Of a stretch of DNA of 64,000 bases, positions 1 to 8,758 are shown piece by piece. The stretch covers positions 434,001-498,000 of the forward strand of contig NZ_JABRPK010000002.1 in assembly GCF_013248995.1 (NCBI RefSeq), in the 5' to 3' direction. The position numbers and the translations under genes are program-made. Under the pieces are notes generated by a model. The model searched no databases. It saw only the letters and a list, made by a program, of their open reading frames with translations, and had not been told where the DNA came from. Source of the stretch: Frigoribacterium sp. VKM Ac-2836. GTDB lineage: Bacteria > Actinomycetota > Actinomycetes > Actinomycetales > Microbacteriaceae. Each line of letters starts with the position of its first letter. Position 1 is the stretch's first letter.

Positions 1-1318
1 CGGCGCTCTGGGCGAGCACCGGCAGGATGCCGAAGTAGAAGGCGTCGTTGCTCATGAAGAAGGTGAGCGGCAGGCTGAGCAGCCCGGTGATGACGGCCAG
101 GTACGGTCCCAGCTCGTTCGGGATCACCTGGACGAGCCACTGCGCCATCGCGTCGACCATGCCCGTGCCGTTGAGCACGCCGATCAGCACGCCGGCCGCG
201 AAGACCATCGAGACCACGCCGACGATGCTCGGCGCGTGGGCGACGATCTCGGCCGACTGCTGCTTCACCTTCGGAAAATTGATCAGCAGCGCGACCGCGA
301 CGCCGACCATGAAGACGTAGGCCAGCGGGAACAGGTCGAGCACGAGCAGCACCATCACGACGACGGTCAGGGCGAAGTTGAACCAGATCAGCTTGGGGCG
401 CAGGGTCTCGCGCGTGGGGTCGAGCATCGTGTCGGCGAGGGTGCCGCTCATCGGGGTGCCGTTCTCGCTGCCGGTGCCGGCCGGGCCACCGGGGTTGTCG
501 ACCGCGCGCTCGCCGGGGGCGTCCGCGCGGCTGCCGTCGGCGCGACCGCCGCGCAGGCCCAGGGCGACCGTCGGGCTGGTGAACATCGAGACCCCCACGC
601 CCGCCGTGCCCGGGCCGCCGCCGCGGGCGGCCGTGGCGAGCTCGCGCGACAGCGGTGACATCTTCTCGGCGGCGGCGGCCAGCACCGAGCCGCCGAGTTC
701 GACCGTGCCGAGGCGGCGGCGCTCGCGCAGGCCCATCAGCCAAGCGAACACGAACACGATGATCAGGCCGGTGATCAGCGACGGCACGAGCGGCACGAAG
801 ATGTCGGACGGCGCGACGTTCAGCGCGGCGGCCGCCCGCACCGTCGGACCACCCCACGGGACGATGTTGAGCGTGCCGTTGGCGAGGCCGGCGACGCAGG
901 TGAGCACGACCGGGCTCATGCCGAGCTTGAGGTAGATCGGGAGCATGGCGGCGGTCGTCACGATGAAGGTGGTGGACCCGTCGCCGTCGAGCGAGACGGC
1001 CCCGGCCAACAGGGCCGTGCCGAGCACGATCTTCGCGGGGTCGTTGCCCGTGACCCGCAGGATGAACCGGACCAGCGGGTCGAACAGGCCGACGTCGATC
1101 ATCAGGCCGAAGTACATGATCGCGAACATCAGCAGCGCCGCGGTCGGGGCCAGGTCGCCGATCGCCTCGATCACCATGTCGCCGATGCCGAGCCCGGCCC
1201 CTGCGAACAGGCCGAAGATGGTCGGCACCATGATCAGGGCGAGCATCGGCGAGAGCCGCTTGGTCATGATCAGCACCATGAAGGTGGCGATCATCAGATA
1301 GCCGAGGATGACGAGCAT
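1..1318 (-). CDS. CitMHS-family citrate/divalent-metal transporter (C-terminus cut by window edge)
   Basis: Integral membrane carrier, expected to import citrate (usually as a metal complex) with protons. 439 residues are visible and the C-terminus lies beyond base 1. The translation is a run of hydrophobic helices broken by a hydrophilic central loop (about residues 200-310, Gly/Ala/Arg rich), as in the CitM/CitH family. The ATG at 1318 has a good ribosome site (AAGGAG, 5 bases upstream). A TAGCGT hexamer on this strand (1348-1353) could be its -10 element. It is divergent from a CitA/CitB-type two-component pair, the usual arrangement for citrate-induced transport. The family is clear; the exact substrate is inferred from context. 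Confidence 0.85.
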   Translation of the reverse strand, partial: MLVILGYLMIATFMVLIMTKRLSPMLALIMVPTIFGLFAGAGLGIGDMVIEAIGDLAPTAALLMFAIMYFGLMIDVGLFDPLVRFILRVTGNDPAKIVLGTALLAGAVSLDGDGSTTFIVTTAAMLPIYLKLGMSPVVLTCVAGLANGTLNIVPWGGPTVRAAAALNVAPSDIFVPLVPSLITGLIIVFVFAWLMGLRERRRLGTVELGGSVLAAAAEKMSPLSRELATAARGGGPGTAGVGVSMFTSPTVALGLRGGRADGSRADAPGERAVDNPGGPAGTGSENGTPMSGTLADTMLDPTRETLRPKLIWFNFALTVVVMVLLVLDLFPLAYVFMVGVAVALLINFPKVKQQSAEIVAHAPSIVGVVSMVFAAGVLIGVLNGTGMVDAMAQWLVQVIPNELGPYLAVITGLLSLPLTFFMSNDAFYFGILPVLAQSA

Positions 1319-1458
1319 CAGGACTCCTTCGTCCAGTTCGTGTGTCCGGGCACGCTAACCGCGCCGCCCGGCGCCCGTCGCGCTTGTGCGCATTGGCCGA
1401 CTATCGCGCGTTCGGCACCTTGTGCTCGTTCTGCTCGGTCCGGTGCGTGCGGTCCACG

Positions 1459-1469
1459 AGGAGGCGCGG
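1459..1469 (+). repeat. Dispersed 11-mer AGGAGGCGCGG (23 exact copies in the window)
   Basis: Representative copy of a family found by reading both strands. Plus-strand copies start at 1459, 4305, 8565, 11414, 18361, 19030, 29301, 31565, 37726, 51642 and 54325. Minus-strand copies (read as CCGCGCCTCCT) start at 3347, 4166, 9560, 14022, 19058, 20346, 26323, 28289, 36864, 38436, 38506 and 47533. One-mismatch or shortened copies lie near 1590, 4640, 13797, 18381, 27470, 35133, 36131, 38416, 39780, 47846, 51231, 54355 and 60998. Copies occur inside genes, between genes and in hairpin pairs. None lies inside rpoB or rpoC, and 20357-26322 has none. Confidence 0.85.
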
Positions 1470-1502
1470 GTCGGGTCGGCCCCGCCCGGTACCCTGACGG
1501 GC

Positions 1503-3437
1503 GTGACCGACGACAGCTCACCACGGGGACGCCTCACGACGGCGAGACGGGGGACGGGTGCGCGACGCGACGCGAGGCGGGTGCCGACACCGCGCCTCCG
1601 GAAACGACGTTTCGCCACCGAGGTGCTGCTGTTGCAGCTGGCCGTCGTCACCGCCATCGTGCTGCTGACCAGCGCCGTCTTCGCGACGATCGCCGTGCAG
1701 CGCCTGGCGCGCGAGGCCGAGTCGACGGCCCTCGCCGTGGCGCAGAGCGTCGCGAGCGACGCCGACGTCCGCGAGCAGGTCGCACTGCTGAGCGTCGACG
1801 GGACCGCGATCGACCAGGAGGCGCTGGCCGGCGGAGCCCTGCAGCGCACCGCGGTCGCGGCCCAGCAGCGCACCGGGGCCCTCTTCGTCGTCGTGACCGA
1901 CGATCGCGGGGTGCGGCTGGCGCACCCGGACCCCTCCCGCATCGGCGAGCGCGTCAGCACCAGCCCCGAGGCCGCGTTGCGCGGAGAAGAGGTCGTCGCC
2001 TGGGAGCGCGGCACGCTCGGCGACTCGGCCCGGGCGAAGGTGCCGATCTACGCGCCAGGCGTCTCGGCCGACGCGGCGTCGGAGGTCCCGGGTGCGGCGG
2101 TCGGCGTGGTCGGCGAGGTCAGCGTCGGCTACGCGCCGACCCGGGTCTACGACACCCTCGTGCAGGACGCCCTGCCCGTCGTCGGGGTGGCCGTGCTGGC
2201 CCTGGCGCTCGGCGTCGTCGCGTCCGTGCTGATCCGTCGGCGGCTCGATCGGGCGACGCTCGGTCTGCAGCCCGAAGAGCTGTCGACCCTCGTGCAGAAC
2301 CAGCAGGCCGTGCTCGGCGGGGTCGGCGAGGGCGTGCTCGCGGTGTCCCGCGACGGCGTGGTGACGGTCTGCAACGACCAGGCCGCCCGTCTGCTGGGGC
2401 TCGACGCGGGCGCCGTGGTGGGGCAGCCACTCGACGGGCTCGACCTGCCCGAGGGGCTCGTCGCGCTGCTCGGCTCGAGCGGTCGGCACGACGACGTCGA
2501 GGCGATCCCGGCAGGAACGCCAGTCGGCACCCCGGCCGACACGACGCTCGTGGTCGACCATCACGTGCTGCTGGTCGACGTGCGCCCGGTGTCGCGCGAC
2601 GGGGTCGACCTCGGCCGGGTGGCTGTGGTGCGCGACCGCACGGCCGTCGAGGCCCTGACCCGCCGGCTCGACGCCGTCGGCGCGATGACCACGGCCCTGC
2701 GCGCGCAGCGACACGAGTTCGCCAACCGGCTGCACGCACTCTCGGGGATGCTCGAGCTCGGTCGGGCCGAACAGGCCCGCGCCTACCTCGCCGACGTGCT
2801 CGACCACGGGCCGTTGCGCTACCCGGTCGCCCACGCCGACCGGTTGACCGAGCCGTACCTGCAGGCGTTCCTCGGGGCGAAGGGCGTCGAGGCGGCCGAG
2901 CGGGGCGTGCTGCTGAAGCTCGGGCCCGAGACGCTCGTCACGGGCTCGGTCGTCGAGCCCGGCGACGTGACGACCGTGCTCGGCAACCTGGTCGACAACG
3001 CGGTCCGCGCCGCCGTGGCCGGTCGGGTCACCCCGGCCTGGATCGAGGTCGAGGTGCTCGACGACGGCACCGACCTGCACCTGTCGGTGATGGACTCGGG
3101 TGACGGCGTCGCCGACGCGGGGCGGCTGTTCGACCGCGGACCGCACGGCGCGGGCGACGAGCCCGACCCCGCGCGGGTGCACGGCCTGGGCTTCGGGCTG
3201 CCGTTGTCCCGTGACATCGCCCGGCGTCGGGGCGGGGACGTCTGGCTGGGCTCGCCGGGCGGTGACGAGCACGGTGCGGTGTTCTGCGCGAAGCTCGTGG
3301 ACGCGGTCTCGAGCGAGGCGGCGGCGACGGTCGTGGCCGAGCCGCCCCGCGCCTCCTCGTCCCCCGACGGACCACACGACCGGCACGACCCGCGTGCCGG
3401 CGGCACACCCCGCCGCCCCGAGAGGACCACCCCGTGA
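1503..3437 (+). CDS. citA: CitA/DcuS-family sensor histidine kinase
   Basis: Membrane sensor kinase of 644 residues. Order: basic N-terminus, transmembrane helix at about 40-63, an extracytoplasmic ligand-binding (Cache/CitA-type) domain, a second helix at about 222-242, a PAS domain (about 260-350), then the DHp and ATPase domains. The phosphoacceptor His is H404 in RHEFANRLH. The N-box reads NLVDNAVRAA and the G-boxes DSGDGV and GLGFGLPLSRD. The GTG at 1503 is preferred because it leaves a normal short N-terminus; an upstream in-frame ATG at 1386 would add Arg-rich sequence and overlap the divergent promoter region. It overlaps citB by GTGA. It probably senses citrate or another carboxylate and controls the divergent transporter (inference). 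Confidence 0.86.
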   Translation: MTDDSSPRGRLTTARRGTGARRDARRVPTPRLRKRRFATEVLLLQLAVVTAIVLLTSAVFATIAVQRLAREAESTALAVAQSVASDADVREQVALLSVDGTAIDQEALAGGALQRTAVAAQQRTGALFVVVTDDRGVRLAHPDPSRIGERVSTSPEAALRGEEVVAWERGTLGDSARAKVPIYAPGVSADAASEVPGAAVGVVGEVSVGYAPTRVYDTLVQDALPVVGVAVLALALGVVASVLIRRRLDRATLGLQPEELSTLVQNQQAVLGGVGEGVLAVSRDGVVTVCNDQAARLLGLDAGAVVGQPLDGLDLPEGLVALLGSSGRHDDVEAIPAGTPVGTPADTTLVVDHHVLLVDVRPVSRDGVDLGRVAVVRDRTAVEALTRRLDAVGAMTTALRAQRHEFANRLHALSGMLELGRAEQARAYLADVLDHGPLRYPVAHADRLTEPYLQAFLGAKGVEAAERGVLLKLGPETLVTGSVVEPGDVTTVLGNLVDNAVRAAVAGRVTPAWIEVEVLDDGTDLHLSVMDSGDGVADAGRLFDRGPHGAGDEPDPARVHGLGFGLPLSRDIARRRGGDVWLGSPGGDEHGAVFCAKLVDAVSSEAAATVVAEPPRASSSPDGPHDRHDPRAGGTPRRPERTTP

Positions 3438-4159
3438 CGACCGAACTCACCGTGCTCGTGGTCGACGACGACTTCTACGTCGCCGACCTGCACCGTCGCC
3501 AGGTCGAGCAGCTGCCCGGCCTGCGGGCGCTGCCGGCCGTCGGCACGGTCGCCGAGGTGCGTCGCGTCCTCGCCGAGCAGCAGCACGTCGACCTGCTGCT
3601 GCTCGACGTGCACCTGCCCGACGGCAGCGGACTCGACCTGCTGCGCGAGGTCGACGTCGACGCCTTCGTGCTCAGTGCCGCGTCGGACGCCACGACCGTG
3701 CGGCGGGCCCTGCGGCGCGGGGCGCTCGGCTACCTGATCAAGCCGTTCGCGTCGGGCACGCTGGTCGACCGGCTCCGTGCCTACCAGCGGTACCGCAACG
3801 TGCTCGACGAGCGGACGGCCGTCGACCAGGAGGCACTCGAACGGGCCCTGCGCATCCTCCACTCCGGCGACGCGGCCAAGGCGGCCTCGCCGTCGCGGTC
3901 GGCGACCGAGCAGGCGGTGCTCGAGCAGTTCGGCGCGGAGGCCGGGGGAGGTGCCGGTGCCGGTGCCGGTGCCGCTGCCGCCGGCGGGGCCGAGGTCGGG
4001 CCGCTCGAGCTCTCGGCGGCGGACGTCGCGGCCCGGGTCGGGGTCTCGCGTGCCACGGCCCAGCGCTACCTCGCGGCGCTCGCCGCCGACGGCCTCGTGA
4101 CGATGAAGCTCAGCTACGGCACCACCGGCCGCCCCGAGCACCGCTACTCGCGCCCCTGA
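3434..4159 (+). CDS. citB: CitB/DcuR-family response regulator
   Basis: Two-component response regulator of 241 residues and partner of the preceding kinase; the GTG start overlaps the kinase stop. The receiver domain (1-120) has the acidic pocket D11-D13, phosphoacceptor D58 (LLLLDVHLPDG), S81 and K103 (YLIKPF). The C-terminus has a helix-turn-helix (VAARVGVSRATAQRYLAALA) of the CitB kind. The linker carries a Gly-Ala stretch encoded by a GTGCCG hexanucleotide repeat (3951-3980), which may vary in length between strains. Expected to activate the divergent CitMHS transporter gene. Confidence 0.87.
   Translation: MTTELTVLVVDDDFYVADLHRRQVEQLPGLRALPAVGTVAEVRRVLAEQQHVDLLLLDVHLPDGSGLDLLREVDVDAFVLSAASDATTVRRALRRGALGYLIKPFASGTLVDRLRAYQRYRNVLDERTAVDQEALERALRILHSGDAAKAASPSRSATEQAVLEQFGAEAGGGAGAGAGAAAAGGAEVGPLELSAADVAARVGVSRATAQRYLAALAADGLVTMKLSYGTTGRPEHRYSRP
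3951..3980 (+). repeat. GTGCCG hexanucleotide repeat inside citB
   Basis: Four perfect tandem GTGCCG units followed by a degenerate unit, coding an Ala-Gly linker in the response regulator. It stays in frame whatever the copy number. Confidence 0.7.
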
Positions 4160-4224
4160 CCCGACCCGCGCCTCCTGCCCGCCGCCCTGCCCGTCGCCCT
4201 GCCCGCCGCTTCGCACCACGGACT

Positions 4225-4260
4225 GGACGTCGCACCGCCCACTTCGGCGGTGCGACGTCC
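4225..4260. terminator. Bidirectional hairpin terminator
   Basis: Perfect 15-base inverted repeat, GGACGTCGCACCGCC at 4225-4239 and its complement at 4246-4260, with a 6-base loop. It lies between the convergent ends of citB (plus) and the small membrane protein (minus), so it can serve both. Confidence 0.75.
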
Positions 4261-4349
4261 AGCAGGGGGTGCGATGCCCCCCCGCTCATCGGGGCGAGCC
4301 GCCGAGGAGGCGCGGCCCGGCCAGCACCACGACGAAGAGCACCCGGCGG

Positions 4350-4637
4350 TCAGCCGTCGAGGCCCACGAACCACCAGAGTGACGCGATCTCGGCGGGCTG
4401 CCGCTGGAGGCCGATCCACAAGCCGACCGGCCACAGGAGCAGGGGCAGCACGACCCCGACCGCGATCGCCGCGACCACGACGGCGAGGAACACGAGCCCG
4501 ACCAGAGCGCCGACCGATCGGCGACCGACAGCCGCATCCGCAGCCGCCTCGTCGTCGTCGTCCACGACGATCCTCTCGTCGGGGTCGGCGGCGTGCTCGT
4601 CCCCGAGGCCCAACAGCCGTCGGCCGTCCTCGTCCAT
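4350..4637 (-). CDS. Small two-helix membrane protein, unknown function
   Basis: 95 residues. The N-terminal third is acidic and soluble (a run of Asp and Glu around residue 25). It is followed by a long hydrophobic segment (about 43-68) and a second one (about 68-80), and ends in a short aromatic tail. The ATG at 4637 has a GGAGG 5 bases upstream, sitting inside a partial copy of the AGGAGGCGCGG repeat. No family recognised. It lies between the citAB unit and flagellar block 1 and is probably transcribed alone. Confidence 0.55.
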   Translation of the reverse strand: MDEDGRRLLGLGDEHAADPDERIVVDDDDEAAADAAVGRRSVGALVGLVFLAVVVAAIAVGVVLPLLLWPVGLWIGLQRQPAEIASLWWFVGLDG

Positions 4638-4723
4638 GCGCGCGCCTCCGTCCCCCGGTCCTGGGCGCGACGCTAGCAGTAGCGGGCGTGCGCCCCCACT
4701 ACGGGGCAGCTGCCCGCCCGACG

Positions 4724-4751
4724 CTTACGTCGCCCCGCGTCCCGCCGATAG
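4724..4751 (+). promoter_or_regulatory. Sigma-28 (FliA/WhiG-type) promoter of the flgB operon
   Basis: CTTACG at 4724-4729, 14 bases, then GCCGATAG at 4744-4751. Three other flagellar units here have the same layout. It matches the known sigma-28/sigma-D form (TAAA, about 15 bases, GCCGATAA). The predicted start of transcription is about base 4758, which is also a GTG codon. Confidence 0.85.
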
Positions 4752-4757
4752 AGCGCC

Positions 4758-4798
4758 GTGAGCACGGATCGCTCGCACCCCCCGGCCACGGATCGGCC
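4758..4798 (+). promoter_or_regulatory. Paired GGA-loop hairpins at the 5' end of flgB mRNA (putative CsrA sites)
   Basis: Hairpin 1 is 4758-4776: GUGAGC, loop ACGGAUC, GCUCGC (6 pairs, one of them G-U). Hairpin 2 is 4784-4798: GGCC, loop ACGGAUC, GGCC. The GGA cores are 24 bases apart. The fliH leader has the same two hairpins with a compensating base change in the first stem. A GGA in a hairpin loop, in a CANGGAY context, is the known CsrA/RsmA site. Confidence 0.65.
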
Positions 4799-4829
4799 CT
4801 CGCACTCCACCGACCCCACCGGGACAGGC

Positions 4830-5177
4830 ATGCCACTCGAATCCGTGACGCAAGCGGCGCTGCAGAGCGCCCTCGACGGTCTCTCGCTGCGCCAGAAGAC
4901 GATCGCCGCGAACATCGCGAACGTCAACACCCCGAACTACACCGCCAAGCGGGTGCAGTTCGAGGAGGCGCTGGGCAGGTCGGTCGCGTCCGGCAGCGGA
5001 GCGGTCCAGGCGTCCACGTCGCGCAGCCTCGAGCCCACGCGCCTCGACGGTAACAACGTCAACCTCGACACCGAGACCCTGTCGAACGTCGACACCGTGC
5101 TGCGGTACCAATTCGCCACGCAGGCCATGAACTCCGAGCTGACGGCCGTTCGTGCGGCGTTCCGGACGAACTCGTGA
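4830..5177 (+). CDS. flgB: Flagellar basal-body rod protein FlgB
   Basis: Proximal rod subunit exported by the flagellar type III system, 115 residues. The N-terminus has the rod/hook signature (ANIANVNTPNYTAKRV). The ATG at 4830 follows GGGACAGG and gives the usual start MPLESVTQ. An in-frame GTG at 4758 coincides with the predicted transcription start and would add 24 residues as a leaderless product. The shared leader is conserved as RNA rather than as protein, so I prefer 4830. First gene of flgB-flgC-fliE-fliF-fliG; overlaps flgC by GTGA. Confidence 0.9.
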   Translation: MPLESVTQAALQSALDGLSLRQKTIAANIANVNTPNYTAKRVQFEEALGRSVASGSGAVQASTSRSLEPTRLDGNNVNLDTETLSNVDTVLRYQFATQAMNSELTAVRAAFRTNS

Positions 5178-5569
5178 CCGCCTTCGACGCGATCGGCATC
5201 GCGAGCACCGGCCTGACCGTGCACCGCAAGTGGCTCGACGCCGTCTCGGACAACATCGCCAACGTCAACACCGTCAAGTCGATGGACGACACCGCCTTCC
5301 AGGCTCGCTACGTCGAGGTGCAAGAGGGTGCCGGCACGTCGGGCGCCTTCGTCAAGGCCGACCGGTACGGCAGCGAGGCCGGCCGCGTCACCTACCTTCC
5401 CGACCACCCGCTCGCCGACGCCGAGGGATACGTGCGCATGCCCGACATCGACCTCGGTGCCCAGATGGGCGACCTGATCATGGCGCAACGTGGCTACCAG
5501 GCCAACGCCGCCGTGGTCGACCGTGCCAAGACGGCCTACGAGGCCGCACTCCAGATCGGACGTGGCTGA
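5174..5569 (+). CDS. flgC: Flagellar basal-body rod protein FlgC
   Basis: Proximal rod protein of 131 residues. The N-terminal rod motif is SDNIANVNTVKSMD and the C-terminus is MAQRGYQANAAVVDRAKTAY, typical of FlgC. The GTG start overlaps the flgB stop, and its stop overlaps the fliE start (TGATG), indicating translational coupling. Confidence 0.93.
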   Translation: MTAFDAIGIASTGLTVHRKWLDAVSDNIANVNTVKSMDDTAFQARYVEVQEGAGTSGAFVKADRYGSEAGRVTYLPDHPLADAEGYVRMPDIDLGAQMGDLIMAQRGYQANAAVVDRAKTAYEAALQIGRG

Positions 5570-5925
5570 TGCCCATCGCAGGAATCCAGGCCCTCGGGGC
5601 CGTGCAACAGTCCGGCTACGCCGACGTGGGCTCGCTCATGCGGGCCGGCGGCGCGTCCGACGTGACGGGTGCGACCGGCGCGACCGGCGCCTCCTCGGTC
5701 TCGGGTGCGACCTTCGGGGCGACGATGACCGGTGCCGTCGAGGGGCTGCAGCAGCTGCAGTCCGAGGCGAAGACCCTCGCGGTCAAGGCCGTCACCGGTG
5801 ACCTGACCGACATCCACGACGCGACCATCGCGGCGACGCGTGCCCAGGTCACGCTCGAGCTGGTCAGCGCCGTCCGCAACAAGGGCGTGGACGCCTTCAA
5901 CGAGATCATGAGGATGCAGGCCTGA
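5569..5925 (+). CDS. fliE: Flagellar hook-basal body complex protein FliE
   Basis: 118 residues; the FliE adapter joins the MS ring to the rod. The C-terminal FliE domain is clear (TLELVSAVRNKGVDAFNEIMRMQ). The N-terminal half is low-complexity Gly-Ala-Thr (about residues 25-45). The ATG shares bases with the flgC stop, and the stop overlaps the fliF start. Confidence 0.92.
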   Translation: MPIAGIQALGAVQQSGYADVGSLMRAGGASDVTGATGATGASSVSGATFGATMTGAVEGLQQLQSEAKTLAVKAVTGDLTDIHDATIAATRAQVTLELVSAVRNKGVDAFNEIMRMQA

Positions 5926-7610
5926 TGCCCACCGCCGTCAAGGGTCAACTCGCCAAGCTGGGCGCCGCCCTCCAGAGCTTCACGGTCGCGCAGCGCACGA
6001 TCGCCGTCATCCTGCTCGCCGCCCTCGTGCTCGGCGTCGTCGCCTTGGTCAGCTGGCTGGGCAAGCCCACCTACACGCCGCTGTTCAGCGGTATCGACCC
6101 GACCGACGCGAGTGCCATCGTCGAACTGCTGCAGACCGACGGCGTCCCGTACGAGTTGACGGCGGGCGGCGGCACGATCCTCGTGCCCGAGGCGAACGTG
6201 TACGACGAGCGACTCAAGGCCGCGGCCGCGGGGCTGCCCGCCGCGAGCTCGGGCGGCGGCTACTCGCTGCTCGACACCATGGGCGTCACCTCGTCCGAGT
6301 TCCAGCAGAACGTCACCTACAAGCGCGCCATCGAGGGCGAGCTCGCCAACACGATCAAGGCGATGGACGGCGTGAAGAACGCCAGCGTGCAGCTCGCGAT
6401 CCCCGAGGACTCGGTGTTCGTCTCCGAGCAGCGCGACCCGACCGCCTCGGTCTTCGTCGAGACGCGGGCCGGCGCGACGCTGGACTCCAAGCAGGTGCAG
6501 GCCATCGTCAACCTCACCAGTGCCTCCGTCGAGGGCATGAAGGCCACCGACGTGGCCGTCACGGACGCCTCGGGCACGGTGCTGTCGGCCGTCGGCAGCG
6601 GAGCCGTCGGAGGCGCGGGCGGCGATGCGAGCGACTACGAGTCGAAGGTCCAGGCCTCGGTCCAGGCCATGCTCGACAAGATGGTCGGCCCGGGCAACTC
6701 GTCGGTCGTGGTGGCCGCCGACCTCGACCAGAGCTCGGGCACGAAGGTGACCGAGTCGTTCTCGCAGCCCGAGAGCGGACCGATCGCCCTCAACGAGTCG
6801 GGCACCACCGAGCAGTACGGCTCGGGCGCGAACGGGGCGAACGGCACCGGCGCGACCGGTGTGCTCGGACCCGACAACATCGCCGTCCCCACGGGCACCA
6901 ACGGCACCACCACCGCAGGGACCGGTGCCGACGGGGGGTACACCAACGAGTCGACGACCAAGAACAACGCCGTCGACAAGGTGACCGAGAGCCTCGCCGT
7001 TCCGGCCGGCGAGGTGAGTCGTCAGACCGTGTCGGTCGCGCTGAACTCGGCCGCAGCGAACGGCGTCAACATGCAGAGCGTCCGCGACCTGGTCGGCGCC
7101 GCCGCCGGGATCGACGCCGCCCGCGGCGACACCGTCCAGGTCGCCCAGGTCGACTTCGACACCTCGGCCGCGGACGCCGCCGCCGAAGCGCTGAAGGCCG
7201 CCGACGCGGCCAGTGCCAGCGAGGCGATGTGGGGCACGATCCGCACCGTCGGCATCGTGGCGGCCATCGCGATCGCGGCCATCGTGGGTCTGATCGTCTT
7301 CGCCCGTCGCAGCCGTCGCCAGGACCGCGAGGACGTCGACCTCGGCGAACTCGCCCCGCAGAACGGTGCCCAGACCTGGGACGCCACGATGCCGTTGTCG
7401 CTCGACGACGCCGTGGCCACCTCACGGCTGACGCTGCCCGGCATGGGCGAGCCGAAGACCGAACTGCTCGACGTCGACGCTCCGACCCCCTCGCCCGAGT
7501 TCGTGTCGGCCGAGCGCCGCCGCGCCGAGATCGACGCGATGGCCGAACGCGACCCGGGCAAGACCGCCGAGTTGCTGCGGGGCCTGATGGACGACCGGCA
7601 GCCCGCATGA
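5925..7610 (+). CDS. fliF: Flagellar MS-ring protein FliF
   Basis: 561 residues. The first transmembrane helix is at about 23-45 and the ring-building domain begins with a YTPLFSGIDPTDAS-type stretch. A periplasmic-type region with a Gly/Thr-rich insert follows at about 290-345. The second helix is at about 432-458, and the cytoplasmic tail binds FliG. The length is normal for the family. The ATG overlaps the fliE stop, and its own stop overlaps the fliG start. Confidence 0.95.
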   Translation: MPTAVKGQLAKLGAALQSFTVAQRTIAVILLAALVLGVVALVSWLGKPTYTPLFSGIDPTDASAIVELLQTDGVPYELTAGGGTILVPEANVYDERLKAAAAGLPAASSGGGYSLLDTMGVTSSEFQQNVTYKRAIEGELANTIKAMDGVKNASVQLAIPEDSVFVSEQRDPTASVFVETRAGATLDSKQVQAIVNLTSASVEGMKATDVAVTDASGTVLSAVGSGAVGGAGGDASDYESKVQASVQAMLDKMVGPGNSSVVVAADLDQSSGTKVTESFSQPESGPIALNESGTTEQYGSGANGANGTGATGVLGPDNIAVPTGTNGTTTAGTGADGGYTNESTTKNNAVDKVTESLAVPAGEVSRQTVSVALNSAAANGVNMQSVRDLVGAAAGIDAARGDTVQVAQVDFDTSAADAAAEALKAADAASASEAMWGTIRTVGIVAAIAIAAIVGLIVFARRSRRQDREDVDLGELAPQNGAQTWDATMPLSLDDAVATSRLTLPGMGEPKTELLDVDAPTPSPEFVSAERRRAEIDAMAERDPGKTAELLRGLMDDRQPA

Positions 7611-8662
7611 GCCTCGTCCCCACCACGTTCGGCAGCCCCGCGGCGCCCGGTGTCGGCACGCCTCTGACCGGGCCGCAGAAGGTCGCCGTCATCCTGATGC
7701 AGATGGACCAGGCCCGCGCGGCCGCGGTCATGAAGGAGTTCAGCGAGGTCGAGGCCGAAGAGATCGCCGCCGAGATCGTGCGCCTGCGTCGCGTGGACCC
7801 GTCGATCGCCGAGGCCACCGTGGCCGAGTTCCACGACCTCAGCGTCAGCGGCCGTTACCAGCGCCGCGGCGGGCACGACGTGGCCGTCGGCCTGCTCGAG
7901 GCCTCGTTCGGTTCCGAGCGCGCCGCCGGCGTCATGGAGCGCATGGCGTCGAACATGGCCGGCAAGTCCTTCGAGTTCCTCGACGAGGCCGAGGCCGGTC
8001 AGGTGGTGACGCTGCTCGACGGCGAACTGCCGCAGACCATCGCCCTCGTCCTGGCGCACCTGAGGCCGCAACAGGCGTCGGCCGTGATGTCGGGCCTCGA
8101 CGTCGAGTTGCGCGCCGACGTCGCCCAGGCCATCGCCACCATGGGCACGGCCACCCCGGAGTCGGTCGGCATCGTCGCGGCCACCCTCAAGGTGCGGGCC
8201 GGCGCGGTCGTCGCCCCGCGAGAGCAGGTCGAGGTCGTCGGCGGCATCCAGCCGTTGATCGAGATCCTCAACCGCAGCGACGTGGCGACCGAGAGGGCCT
8301 TGCTCGAGGGCCTCGACGAACGCGACCCCGAGCTGGCCGAAGAGGTGCGCTCGCGAATGCTGACGTTCGAGGACATCGTCAAGCTCGAGTCGCGGGACAT
8401 CCAGCAGGTGCTGCGGGGCATCGACGCGGCGATTCTCGCCACGGCGATGAAGGGGGCTCCGCCCGCGGTCACCGAGGTCATCCGCGGCAACGTCTCCGAG
8501 CGCAACCGCGAGCTGCTGGACGACGAGCTGCAGTCGATGGGTCCGGTCCGCAAGTCGCAGATCGAGGAGGCGCGGGCGTCGGTCGTGCGCGCCATCCGCG
8601 AACTCGAGGCGATGGGCGCGATCACCATGCACCGCTCCGACGACGACGCCCTCGTCGACTAG
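7607..8662 (+). CDS. fliG: Flagellar motor switch protein FliG
   Basis: 351 residues; C-ring torque protein between FliF and MotA/FliM. The N-terminal domain starts with GPQKVAVILMQMDQ. The middle domain holds an LRPQQASAVMSGL stretch (EHPQ-type region). The C-terminal torque helix has charged residues in the SRDIQQVLRGID and SERNRELLDDEL regions. The ATG overlaps the fliF stop (ATGA). The codons near the end contain an exact AGGAGGCGCGG copy (8565-8575). Last gene of the flgB operon. Confidence 0.95.
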   Translation: MSLVPTTFGSPAAPGVGTPLTGPQKVAVILMQMDQARAAAVMKEFSEVEAEEIAAEIVRLRRVDPSIAEATVAEFHDLSVSGRYQRRGGHDVAVGLLEASFGSERAAGVMERMASNMAGKSFEFLDEAEAGQVVTLLDGELPQTIALVLAHLRPQQASAVMSGLDVELRADVAQAIATMGTATPESVGIVAATLKVRAGAVVAPREQVEVVGGIQPLIEILNRSDVATERALLEGLDERDPELAEEVRSRMLTFEDIVKLESRDIQQVLRGIDAAILATAMKGAPPAVTEVIRGNVSERNRELLDDELQSMGPVRKSQIEEARASVVRAIRELEAMGAITMHRSDDDALVD

Positions 8663-8724
8663 CCCGGCCCCGGGCAGCGTGTCTCGACCCCGGCACGCGC
8701 GGAGGCCCCCCTTCGGGGCAAGGG

Positions 8725-8752
8725 CTAACGCCGGCCCGGCGGACGCCGAGAG
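8725..8752 (+). promoter_or_regulatory. Sigma-28-type promoter of the fliH operon
   Basis: CTAACG at 8725-8730, 14 bases, GCCGAGAG at 8745-8752; one base differs from the other three -10 elements (GCCGATAG). Transcription is predicted to start at about 8759, on the GTG of fliH. Confidence 0.75.
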
Positions 8753-8758
8753 TCGCCG

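Noticed and set aside
1386-1502. ATG at 1386 as start of the CitA-type kinase
   Set aside because: Adds 39 residues of non-coding character and runs through the divergent promoter region; the GTG at 1503 gives a normal N-terminus.
4758-4829. Leaderless GTG at 4758 as the main flgB start
   Set aside because: Possible, but the shared leader with fliH is not conserved in frame, and the ATG at 4830 has a ribosome site and gives the usual FlgB N-terminus.
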